In this document: positions 1 to 10,863 of the stretch, in pieces
Position numbering within the stretch: the stretch's first letter is position 1
How the letters are laid out: every line of letters starts with the position of its first letter
Source of the DNA: Chamaea fasciata
Lineage: Eukaryota > Chordata > Aves > Passeriformes > Sylviidae
DNA length: 64,000 nucleotides
Assembly: GCA_029207755.1 (NCBI GenBank)
Contig: JARCOQ010000004.1
Coordinates: forward strand, 41,596,305 to 41,660,304
Direction: 5' to 3'
The notes under the pieces: model-generated
The model's database searches: none
Told to the model about the DNA's origin: nothing
What the model saw: the letters and a program-made list of their open reading frames with translations, nothing else
Made by a program: the position numbers and the translations under genes

Positions 1-2747
1 TTAGTGGACATAGAAATCTTTAACAGCAGTATTAAATAATGTCAACTTTTAAAAGATAAGCAGTACATAGGATAAAGCAAAAGAATTTAAGTGAATAAAT
101 GGATCTTACTGGTGACAGTAAGAAGTTACTAGTGACTGGTGAAGATGAGTTTTCTGCCAAAAAAAAAAATAAAGGATATCCATGGGTTACTTTATTGTTT
201 TGAGGGGAGTAAGGATTTTAGCTTTTATGAGCAGCAATCTTTGAAGATCCTCTTGCTATGACACTTGCTTTAAAATGCATTTCTCACAGACAAACTCAGA
301 CCTCTAAACTCCAATGTCAACAAGCTTTCTGTTGCACAGTTCATGAGGCCGTTTAATCAAAGACAAATTAAGATTTTTTTTAAAGTATTTGCTGCCACTG
401 AATTTTCTTGAAAACTTGTCTCAATAAGCCACTATTTAAAAATTGTATAATTAGCAGCATAAGCATGTATTCACAGCCAAGAATATGCCAAACAACTGTG
501 GAAATATTCAGAGGTGAACCCTAATACATTAGAGGGATTTATGGCATGTTTATTTTATGATGTTCTTTTTTAATAAGTATATTGGAACCTAATTTAAAAT
601 CCTGCAACCCAGTGTTTATAGCCAGATATAAGCACTTTTGGGTTATTTTCGCACTTCAAAACCTGACCTTTATAAATATTTACTATTTAAATATTTATTT
701 AAATACTTACCATTCTAATAGTTCTTGCATGAAGCAGGTGGTTTTATATAAGTGATTGGCCTGACACATAATTTGAATTTAGTACTCAATTTTCTATCAG
801 GATATGAGAAGGCAATCTCATCAAAGTGGCAAAGAAGGCAGAAGCCCCAGATTATTTACTGCGTCTGAATTGCACATGAATTTTTTACCATTGCATTTTA
901 AACATCTGTTTTTAGTAGTTTATAATCTTTCTGATGTCTTTTCAATAGTTAGTTTACAATTATGGTTTGGAAATCTTTGTTCAATAAATAAGGAAGTGAA
1001 GAGCAGGGAACCAAACATTTCTGCAAGTGAGAGATCTGCTGGCATGTACTGTCTCCCAGGTGTGCTGTAGGAGAAGAATATACCCCCCAAAAAATTAGAG
1101 GGAGAGAAAGAAATGTTGTGATAAATGTCTTGCAGTTATAGCAGCAGCTGGGAAAAAAAATTAATGACAGTCAGATTTTTCTTTATCTTAACAGTGCAAT
1201 TACTTCCAAGGAAGTTGTCTAATCATTAATTTACCAGCACTGCATAAAACATATACTAAAAAGAGTTTTAGCTGCCAGTTTTCATGTCTCATGCAGTTAT
1301 TTTCTCATTAGGCTTGTGATCCTCCCTAACAAAGAATTTTTCATTCTCTGACACGAGCCTTCTTAACCTGTCAAAAAAATTACTTCTTTAACTTTAAACA
1401 GTAGAAAAGTGAGCTTGAGATTATTTTTTTTCTGCCTGTGTTTAGCAAGTAAGGACTTTCTTTGAGAAAGTGTCTTAAATATGTAATTAATTAAGAATTA
1501 TGTTTTTCCCTTTTGCAAATGCTAAAAAATAGTGATCAAATATGTAATTATTTTTATGCAAATGGTATAACATAGAGTATACATAAATCTGACTACAATG
1601 TACAGGAGTTTAAAATTTAAATTGAACATGATGTCCTCCGTGGAAAACAGATATTTCAGGGGATTATTTAAGCTTTTCATAAGGACACTGATTTTGTTTT
1701 GAAATCTAGATACTAATACAAGATATTCATTAAAGTTTATGCATGAAATAAAATTATGATGCTAAACCAAAATATTATACTTTACTAAAGTACCTATGAA
1801 TCTTTCTTTACAGATGTTTTAAGTAACAAATGAAGATAGGCTTCTAAAAAATAACAGCAACAGAGATTTTAAGTGTACAAGGCAATGGGAAAAAAAAAAG
1901 TGTGGAGGAAAGATGATACATTCAGTTTTGCCTCAAAACAGTATCTTGGAAGCAGAGAGTTCTGTTGCAGAAATAAATCTGATGATTTCTCCTTGCTTAT
2001 GGCCTTCAACTTAGAAAATCTTTAGATGCTGCTGCATCAACCCCAGTGACAACGGAGTGGTAAACAACAGAAGAGATTGATTGCGAGAAGGTCTCATTAT
2101 GCTCAGCGTGCTGCATCTCTTTTTATATGTGTGGGGTTTGTTCAATTTCTTCTGCAGAGCATAGTTTTAGATATGTCTCACAACCACCCAGAAACTGAAA
2201 AAAACCCCAAGCAAACAAACAAAGTATTTTTAATTATTGCACCTGAAATGCCCTATTTAATAAATATATTAACATCCCAGTGGGTAGATTTCCTGTTCAG
2301 AAGCCATCAGTGCAATTCATAAATGCATCACCGCTGGAAAAAATTTAGTTAAGAATGAGTTGTCTATGGCTCTAAAAAGATTTTCGAGTAACTTAATATA
2401 TCCTATTTATTCAAAAGTATATGAAGGTGTCCTGTGAAAAGAAATGGAGAATTAATTTCACTTGAAAGAAAAAAAAAATGAAAGGCCAAACTTACCAAAT
2501 AAAAATCCAGTACCCTTCTTTTCACAGAAAAAAACAATATTTCCATTCTTCTTCAAGGGGCAAGTTAAAAAATAATCTGGATTTTCACAATTACTACCTA
2601 AAATACTCTGTCCGGTAAGTTTGAGCTTTAGCCTGGCTTTTCTGTGTTGTAACATTTCTGAAACTATATATAAATGTTTTAATGAAGCATCTAAATTCAT
2701 AAGCTGACCCACCACTATACCATGAGATTCCTGTTTGTTGACAGAGA
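1..2747. other. AT-rich unique DNA, no gene seen
   Basis: No coding frame, RNA gene or recognisable repeat is visible. The 88-codon frame at 804-1070 and the 81-codon frame at 2077-2322 have no recognisable domain or splice context and look like chance openings. A POU-type octamer ATGCAAAT occurs near 1556. The block at about 2000-2170 carries a few CpGs and few homopolymers and is slightly more complex than its surroundings. Confidence 0.6.
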
Positions 2748-2829
2748 CAAAAAGGCTGAGGTTGGCAGGGACCTCCTGAGATCTCCTGGTCAAAACCTTG
2801 TGCTCAGGCAGGGCTAGTCTGAGCAAGTT
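2748..2829 (-). mobile_element. CR1 LINE fragment (3' region)
   Basis: Read on the plus strand, this contains a diverged form of the reverse complement of the CR1 3' untranslated region: a GGTTGGCAGGGACCTCCTGAG block, then a counterpart of the 'caacccctgctcaagcagggtc' block and 'gagcaagtt'. These are hallmarks of bird CR1 elements. It is short and worn, so the subfamily cannot be given. A 122-codon minus-strand frame (2458-2826) starts inside it and is not treated as a gene. Confidence 0.75.
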
Positions 2830-3939
2830 GATGTTCCCTCCAAGATACCCTTCTTTTTCTAGAAAAAATTGAAATGAATGCGTGGGGATGAAATGGCTAC
2901 TCCTTTGGGCTAGATAAGTTTGTAATATATTCCACCTCCAGTCATCACTTATGCCAGTTTGCCGGCAGTTAAAATAATGGCTTGGTAGAGAGACCTTTTA
3001 TGCTGTTCCACAGAGATTTATGTGGACTATACTGCACTGTGAAGTTTAAACAGTAAATCTACTACAGAGGGGTAATTGAAGAAACACCAGAAACTGGGAA
3101 AATGGGGAAGTGTAAGATATATCCAGGGAGGGTAGGAATTCCTCTACTGAGGAGAAAGCAGAATGAAGCATTATCAAAAACTAACAGCATTGTTACCAAC
3201 CTTGAAGTTTCCCACCTTCTCCTTAATTTTGCTCTACTTGTTGCCCAGTTCCTCACAGTATTCTGAGATTGTAAACAATAGTTTATAATAATGCATACAA
3301 GTGATGTATCTTTAACACGGATGTCTATAACAACCTTAAAGTGTAATAACGTGCATCCTAACTGGTCTCCAAAATATCACTCTAATTCACCATAAATATT
3401 GTTTTCAGTAAACTATTTTCTTTATTTGATTGTGGTTTGTATCTCTGGAAAAGGCCTACAAATATTTCCTGAATTAATGAAAATGAAGAAATTTTGTGAG
3501 AAAGCTGAGACCTTAATTATTGCAGGTTTAGCATGAGACATTCTTAAAGGACTGCTGGCACTTCGAAAAAATTTTGAGTCTTAATGACATCTTCATGAAT
3601 TTAAATGTAGAAACACTGCAGGGGACTTTATCACAGCTTCAAATCAAGTTGTTGTTTCGATGCATTTTACCACAGTAGTCACAAAATGCAGGTTTTCTCA
3701 AAATCAATTCTTGGTCACTCTGATTTGATTTTAAGTTAAGAAAATTAATTATAGGGACCTTTTAAAATGGTTATTTGTTCCATTTTTGTTATTGTGAAAC
3801 ATGAAGAAATATTTTCTAATTCACAAATAACCCCCTCTCTCTCACAGAAAAAATTGATGATAATTAACACTTTCCAAGTGTCTTACTGAGAACACATATA
3901 TTTAAACTGATAAGATTGTCCATTTTTTCAGCATCTCAG
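2830..3939. other. Unique AT-rich DNA, nothing recognised
   Basis: I see no repeat, RNA gene or credible coding frame. The 64-codon minus-strand frame at 3062-3256 has no recognisable motif. Confidence 0.55.
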
Positions 3940-4180
3940 AGGGTAGACTTAGATTAGATCTTATAAAAATATTCTTTACTGTGAGAATGTTGAGGCACTG
4001 AAACAGGTTACCCAGGGAATTTGTGGATGCCCTATCCCTGGAATTGTTCAAGGTGAGGTTCTATGGGGATTTTGGACTAGAACCTAGTCTTCTGGAAGGT
4101 GCCCCTGTCCATGGCACAGGTGCTGGAATTAGATGATTTTTAATGTCCCTTCCAACCCAAAACATTCTATCATTTTTTGA
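3940..4180 (+). mobile_element. CR1 LINE, 5'-truncated 3' end
   Basis: The segment follows the CR1 3' end in order: a 'gggtagacttagattagat' start, 'gaggcactgaaacaggttacccag', 'ggatgccctatccctggaa', 'ggaaggtgcccctgtccatgg', and finally 'gatgatttttaatgtcccttccaacccaaaacattctat'-type sequence. It ends in the degenerate ATTCT-like tail typical of CR1. It is 5'-truncated, as most CR1 copies are, and retains no reverse-transcriptase sequence. The many differences from the usual CR1 3' end suggest an old copy. Confidence 0.95.
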
Positions 4181-7100
4181 TTTGCATTTCTTGATGTTGT
4201 ACCTATAAATTTTACACTAAATTGAAAACTATGTCTCGCTTGTAATGCCCTGTATTTCATATGAAAATCTAAAACCTTGATGGTCAACCTTGAAAGTGAA
4301 GTACACAAGAAGTGAAAGTTAGGGGGTTTTTGTATCAAATCATAAATCATCCAAGAATAGACTATGACTAAAAAGTTCTTTAGCATAGAGTTCATGTGAA
4401 TGCCAATTATGCATTTGTTAGGTCCACCTGATATGAAATTTGTGTCCTGCCAATACAAATAAGCATCTGGACTGTCTTATCCAAACCAGGTACCGAAGCC
4501 TCCAGTGCTCTTACAAACGTGGTTATCTTCACTATGATATCTTCTATGGTTACATGGTTGTTGCAACTAATTTTGTCTGAAATGTTAGTTCCTGAATTAT
4601 GCGGGTGATTTGCAAATATCCTGCCCAGTTACCATAAGCAGAAGCCATTGCTAGAAAAACATGTTTCTTCCTTACATATCCACCATAATGTGATACGAAA
4701 GAACATAACTACCACTACTTATGTAAATTGTCATTATTTGATCCACAGAAATCTGTGAATATTTAGAGGGCCCTCATGCTGACCTGAACTAAATTGGTTG
4801 CAAACTGATTTGTCAAACTGATGCTGTATCACAAAGTTGAATGATCTTGGGGAGAAGTTCTGGTACAAAAAGAACTGAATATTCACTGGCATTTTCATGT
4901 CCAAAAAGGAGTTACCTACTAAGTTAAAGTGCTAGTGAACAGAGAACACCAGAAAAAGGAGATACAGACATCTTTGTCCATATTCTCTTTGGATCTCATT
5001 TTAATGTGTCATTTTAACATGATTTCTTGTTGTTTATTCATGGCAAAACACATGAAAAAATCAGGAGATCTGAGGCCTGTTACTATCAGAACTGCAATGC
5101 AACAGTTAATTTATTCTCATTACAAGTTTATCACACAATTTATTTATTAAAAACTGAAATAAATTTAATCTCTGGGAAATTTAACAGTAAAAACATGTAA
5201 AATCTAGACCTCTACCACAATTTATACCACAAATTAATAATATCTAAGTGACAACACTTCAAATGAATTCCTGCCCTTATGACTTATTCAGTAACCTCAG
5301 TAAATACTGTGTAAATTGAAATAATCAATAAGAAATTTTGTTTTATTTTTATTGTAAGAAAAACTGGATTGTCTTGTAAAGCTGATCCATACATACAGGT
5401 GTTTTAGTGCTGCTGAACTTATCTGTTATTGCAAATTGAGTTTTCCTTTGGAGTACAAAGACCAAAACCCTGTGTCTCAATATTTCATGTCTTAGCTCCT
5501 CTCAAAATAATCAGTAGTTGCAGAATCTAAGTATTTTTGATATCTAGGCACAAAGGATTTGTTTTGTACCTTCATTGTTACAGCTAGTAAACACAACTGC
5601 TCCAGCCAGCTACTGTGTCTCAATGAATTAATTTTGTGTGACTAAATTTATGTGACGTGCATAAGAGCAATTTTTTTTCAATGAAGAATTAATATATCAC
5701 TGTATGTGACTAAATACTTAGGGATGGAGCACAAGACTAGTGTACTTACACTAAATTCAGTGAACAGTGAATGTTTTACATGTATGTATTCCAGAAAGTA
5801 ATGACAAAGTTCTCGCTGACTTAAAATCACAGTGAAACTGTGAAATATGTTGCTGTGCTAAATTTCATACTTATGCTGTTAACAGCACATATGCGGTAAA
5901 TATATTCCAGCACCATAAATATTTTATATTGTGTGCTAGAAGAAAAGTAGAGAAGTATTTTCTTTTTCCCTAATTTTATTTTGGTTTGAAAATTCTGCAC
6001 TTCTGGCTGATGCTATTCCATCTCAGTGTGCTGTTAGGCAGAAGGTCCACAGGAGCGATGCTCTAGGAGACAAACCATGGGGAAAAAAAAAAAAAAAAAA
6101 AGGCTTGACTTAGCCTGATTTGCAAAATGGTCAGGAGTATCCTCATTGATTTTTCTAGAGAGTGATATGCTGGATTTCTGAGCTTACAGAAGGGCATTTA
6201 ACAGGTGTAGCATGAAAAGTAGTTATGATTCTGCCTCTGAGGATAAAGCAGGAAAAGATATCCTTCTAGAGAGAGAGAGAGACAGAGTAACTTGACAGTG
6301 ACTCTACAATATTGAGGCAGTCTACAATTACATGTAGATTGTAGAATGCAGCTCTCCTTGAACATGAGAAAAATCTGTGGTTTTAATATATTTATTTTAT
6401 TTTACCTTTGGCGTAAAGTTTTGGCTACTGGTTACATCACCCCTTTCCTTGGATAGTTGTCTTCCAAACTCTGCTTTAGCTTCATATAAGTGAGAAAAGA
6501 GTAAGAACACTGTTGGATGAACAGTGCAATACAAAGACATTTTGACTGCATTTCAGCTGCATTTCAGTGACAACAGACCACACTCATTTGGTACTAGCCT
6601 CTGCCTGTACTTCGCAGCTGTAGCAAAGACAACTTGACTCCCTGCACAGAAGTGCAGTTAAAAACAGACTTGGAAAGCATGTGACCTCAGCAGCTGTATT
6701 AGTTTCAGAGGCCTGACCCTGTCAGAAATTTCAGCAAGATATTTAGACTGAGAATATAAATATATCTTAAAAACATTCAAGCAGAAAACAATCCTTGAAA
6801 GTTAGAAGAACCAAATAGTTGTCTATTGCAGGGCAGAGAATTCAGTAAAACTCAAAAAAATTTAAATCGAATACATAAAATCATGAAAAGCAGCAGGACT
6901 TGTTGTCACATGATGTCTAAAGAATAGATACTTCATACACTCTGAAGTATCAAATTCCTTCACACCACAAGCAGTGAAATGAAACACTCGAAAGAACACT
7001 GGTGATCTTACACCATTCATCTTTCTCATTAATTTAGACTGCAGGAGAACAATTGATGAAAAATCTAAGCCTAGACAAAATTGCCACTGATCTTGACTGC

Positions 7101-10100
7101 TATTGTGAAGTCCTCATGAAGACAAGGAAACAGTAGGACCTACTTTAGGAGTTTTAGTCTCCAACTGACTCTTGCAAAAAAATGGCAATTAACAACTGTT
7201 ATCTTCTAATAAAAAATATCTACTTTGCTGTTAATCCATTATTATTGAAGAGGGATCTCCCAGGCTCTGTTTTGTATGTAATTGATAGCTGTGGTTTCCT
7301 GTTAGTTTTCAGACTTCTTCTTAGGACTGAGTTTTTTTAAAGCATATTAGGAAGGTGATTATCTGGTGAGCCCAGAGATACAGGAATTTTATGTCGTAGT
7401 GCTTCAAACTATTTTTAAGATTGCAAAGTTGTCAGTATCAAATACATGAATGACTGCAGCAGAGGATAACATTTGAAGTATGGAGCCACTATGTAAGGTG
7501 TCACCTTGTTCATATGAAAAAACCTACCCTATCAAGAAAATTGTCACTATTTTCATGTGACTAAAAATGCTTGTAGCAACTTTGGCAGCACTTCATGTCT
7601 CCAAGGCTGGCTGGCATGATATGCTTTTCACAAACAATATATTTTTCCATATTCAAGAAGATCAATCATTGAGCCTTTGAGAAAAAGTAGATAGAGGATT
7701 TTAAGATCTATCTACATCTGATATTTTCTACTTCCATTAAACTTAAGGATAAGAAATGCAGATCTTATTTTCTCTCACAGTTTATAATATGTACAATAAC
7801 ATGGATTTTGTCAGTTTCTCAGACAGGGCTGAACAAGACACACTTATGAGACACAGTGAGTAGGATTATGGGTCTTGATTTCTCATCTGAGGCAGTAATG
7901 TAACAAAGAATTTTCCTAAATTATGAGCAAATCTCTATTATTCTGATGGATATCTATAGTTTCGTTATAGGAGTTTAATTGTTCAATATTATTTCACATT
8001 TTAAAAATTAGAGTGAAAAAGAATATGTTAAATCTTTATGGTTCTAAACAAGCAGGTAGGTGCCATGACCCCAGTCTGCATCCTAAAAACTGCTTTTGGC
8101 CAGTAGAATCCCCAAATCTGACATGACAGCACCAAAAAATTAGCTGCTTAGGTCTTGGACAAGGTTTTTTGGGCACCATAAAATAGGTATTTCCCATTCG
8201 TGTCTCAAGCTCACAGGCTATTTATCTTTCTTTCTGAAAATCTGCTGTTTTGAACTTAGGAAAGATACAATGGAAAAAGTACTGAACCCAATAGCCTTTC
8301 TGTTAAATAAGATTATATGGGTTGCAGGATATAGGGTAAAAATATTGCCTTGTTCACAGATACTTGAATGAACTGCTGCTTCTCAGGAATATATCTTATC
8401 CATGACTACAAGAAGGTTTTCTGTGATGTGCTTAAGCATGATATAATTTAATATTCATGAATACATGAATAGTGAGGGCACTCATCTGTCTGGGTTTACT
8501 GTAATTTCTAGTTCAAAAAATATATGAGTAATCTAAAGGTTAGGTATGTAGGTTTCAAGTCTTTTACTTGTGTTATAATGCTCACAATTATTCTTCAAGC
8601 ACTACATAAGGACAGGACTCCATAAATCAGACCTGGAAATCATTATTGCTTCAGAACACATTCCTGAAAGGAAAGTGAAAAACTGACTGTACTAAAATAT
8701 TTTTTCTGGGTTTAGTCTTGCAGCATCCCAATTCTACCTAACAGCTGAATAAACTGGCCTAGTTAACCTAAAGGTAAACTGCCTAATTAAACCTCCTTGA
8801 AATTTAAACCTTCATAATTTCTGTCCTCTTTCCATTTTACCTATAAAACCATTACTTTATATAGGAATATTTCAAAATACCTAATTTTCAAGTATTTTGT
8901 AAAGTAGGTAGACAATTGTGGCCTCCAAAAGAATGAATAGCAATGTTTCTTCTGCAGAAGTCTAATTCCAACTGATGATGACAACTACTCATCTGAATGA
9001 CATTTTTTCCTTTAAAAATTTATGGTGCCTCCTAAAGTAAATCTCAAAGTAAACTCATTTTGGTTCCTTTGAGAAAAATACTTACTTCTTGAGGTGTGAT
9101 AGAATTTTGTGGGGACCTATAGTTCAGATACCTGTACTTCATTATGAATTAGCCTATCTTTCCAAAGATGAGTTTTTTTAGACAGGCTAACCTCTCTGTA
9201 GACATTTACAAAATCATGTATTTCATGATGTCCTGAGAAAGTGTCCTTATTTAGTGTAGATATATGATTGAATGAACCACAGCACCTACAGGACATTGAA
9301 TCATTCACCTTTCACACAGTTATCACCAGATATATTGGATTGTCTCCACCATAAACATTTGATATTTTTTGCACTATTGAGTAGCTATTTTTCAGTTTTC
9401 ATCTAATAACACGCACCAATACAACAAGCATATTCTGATTTTGTATAGGTTTGCTACTAGAAGTCTAAATTTTTACCGAAAGTAAAAAGTTATCTTCGAA
9501 GGCTGTATCAGATTTTGAAATGCAAGACTAAGAAAAGCAATATACAAAAGATAATTACAATACAATTAATGTTGAAGTGGTGTTTATACACTAAAAAAAA
9601 CCCCTCTGATATTAAATTGCATTCTGTGGCCTACAGGTAGTGAGATCTGAAGTTGCTTCTTCAAATTCATCCTTAGCTACCCTATCCTGTAGGAAATTTT
9701 AATTTTAGCACTCACAAGATTCTCTGAAAATTTCTAGTGTACTCTTCTTTTATTAGCATAATGTAGAAACATATACTGTTCAAGTGAAAAAAATTATTAC
9801 AAATCATTTATTAAAATTAAAATACTGCATTTTAAAATAGTTATCTTTTTGAATTTTTCAAGTGAAATCTCCTTGCAATCACAGTTGATTTTTTTCCTTA
9901 TTAGGAAAGGAAATGCATTTCAAATACATATTAGAATACATACAGACATTTTTCTAGCTGTTCTAGGGTTAAATGTCCTAAGAGTAACAGGTGCTCGAAG
10001 TGATGAGGGAAGGCATCCCACCTTTTCCTGGTTACAGACCCCTCTCAGCTGGAGGGGCACAGCCTTGTGCAGTACCATAGCACCTTATGTGGTCTACTCT

Positions 10101-10129
10101 TTAGAGACCGCAGACTACAAGTAGATGTT
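4181..10129. other. Long unique AT-rich stretch
   Basis: Almost 6 kb without a recognisable repeat family or gene. It holds an A-run of 19 at 6083-6101, a short GA run near 6270-6284, and a small imperfect inverted repeat near 6318-6343 (TCTACAAT matching ATTGTAGA). Frames at 4129-4458 (minus), 4929-5150 (plus) and 9117-9308 (minus) are AT-rich, unspliced and unrecognisable, and I read them as chance. A modest GC rise at about 9990-10100 precedes the LTR. Confidence 0.55.
6083..6101 (+). repeat. A-run of 19
   Basis: A simple adenine run following CCATGGGG. No polyadenylation signal or retrocopied gene is visible upstream, so it is recorded only as a homopolymer. Confidence 0.9.
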
Positions 10130-10134
10130 GAGAT
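10130..10134. repeat. Target-site duplication GAGAT (left)
   Basis: The five bases GAGAT directly precede the LTR and recur exactly at 10859-10863. A 5-bp duplication is characteristic of ERVL-type (class III) retrovirus-like integration. Confidence 0.9.
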
Positions 10135-10418
10135 TGTCTTGGGTTATGTAATCAAAAAAAAAGTTTATTCCATCTGTTGAAACCAACTGGGGAGGTGTTC
10201 TCTTTATCTCTTGTAACTCCAGGGGGGAGGGCAGCAGCTGCTCTTCTGATAATGGGCCAGCTGTTAAAACTGGGTGGGGGATTGCTCCTTATCACTTTCC
10301 ACCCTCCGGGGGACATCTTTTGGTAATGGGCCATTAAGGCTCACCAATGACATGACACATTACATCATCCATTGTGAGATGCTCCACCCAGTAGGGGGAG
10401 CCAAACTGTTCCAACCTA

Positions 10419-10426
10419 GATAAAAA
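10419..10426 (+). promoter_or_regulatory. TATA-like box of LTR copy 1
   Basis: GATAAAAA within the block CCTAGATAAAAA. The same block (CCTAGATAAAAAGG) is present in copy 2 on the minus strand near 20602-20615. A related but altered form (CCTGGATATAATC) occurs in copy 3. Its location is that expected for a U3 promoter. Confidence 0.6.
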
Positions 10427-10585
10427 CTGAGACGTAGGGACACCAGACACTGGTTTTCCACTGGATTCTCGAAGGAGGACCAGACCCATCTCGCCATTAC
10501 TGAACCCTTTCTACAGGACCAACCATCTCTACTCCAACAGAACCACATCTGCCACTCCAGTAGGGCTTACTTTAGACTGCTTCCA

Positions 10586-10606
10586 ACACCCTGACCAACA
10601 GGGTGT
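10586..10606 (+). promoter_or_regulatory. Conserved LTR hairpin
   Basis: The 8-bp arms ACACCCTG (10586-10593) and CAGGGTGT (10599-10606) are separated by a 5-base loop. The same stem is exact in copy 2 at 20417-20437. It lies downstream of the TATA-like box, so it would be present in the LTR transcript. Copy 3 has lost it through an internal deletion. Confidence 0.7.
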
Positions 10607-10704
10607 CAGGTTGCATTTTGTGACTCCGTCAGGGTTTCTAGGATTTTTCTGTTTTGTTTGCTTGGGTTTTTTTGTACTACTACATTTGTATTCTTAATAT
10701 TTCT

Positions 10705-10710
10705 AGTAAA
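10705..10710 (+). promoter_or_regulatory. Polyadenylation-type signal AGTAAA in LTR
   Basis: AGTAAA followed by GAACTG. The matching signal in copy 2 reads as TTTACT on the plus strand at 20307-20312. AGTAAA is a common variant of AATAAA, and its position between the hairpin and the 3' terminus suits the R region of an LTR. Confidence 0.6.
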
Positions 10711-10858
10711 GAACTGTTATTCCTATTCCCAAATCTTTGCCTGAAAAGCCTTAAATTGCAAAATTATAATAATTTGGAAGGAGGGGTGCGGTTACATTCT
10801 CCATTCCAAGGGAAACTCCAGCTTTCCCTGGAGATACCTGTCTTGCCAAACCAAGACA

Positions 10859-10863
10859 GAGAT
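10859..10863. repeat. Target-site duplication GAGAT (right)
   Basis: An exact match to 10130-10134, fixing the right boundary of the LTR at 10858. Confidence 0.9.

Larger units (their letters stand above)
10135..10858 (+). mobile_element. Solo LTR, ERVL-like family, copy 1
   Basis: This is a complete 724-bp solo LTR. It begins TGTCTTGG and ends CCAAGACA, a perfect 8-bp terminal inverted repeat of the TG...CA type, and is flanked by exact GAGAT duplications. No internal retroviral sequence or second LTR lies beside it, so it most likely arose by LTR-LTR recombination. Internally there is a TATA-like box (10419-10426), a conserved hairpin (10586-10606) and an AGTAAA polyadenylation-type signal (10705-10710), in the order expected for U3, R and U5. 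Two relatives lie in this window on the minus strand (20160-20864 and 55430-55971). The ERVL-like label rests on the 5-bp duplication and my recollection of songbird LTRs. No database name can be given. Confidence 0.93.

Noticed and set aside
2458..2826. 122-codon minus-strand open frame as a gene
   Set aside because: Its first part lies in a CR1 fragment and the rest shows no domain. A GTAAGT near its end has no matching acceptor.
6083..6101. Poly(A) tail of a retrocopied gene
   Set aside because: No AATAAA-type signal, coding homology or target duplication was found around it.
10175..10858. LTR start at the TGTTGAAACC block
   Set aside because: Copy 2 keeps homology further upstream, and only the start at 10135 gives matching TGTCTTGG/CCAAGACA ends and identical GAGAT flanks.
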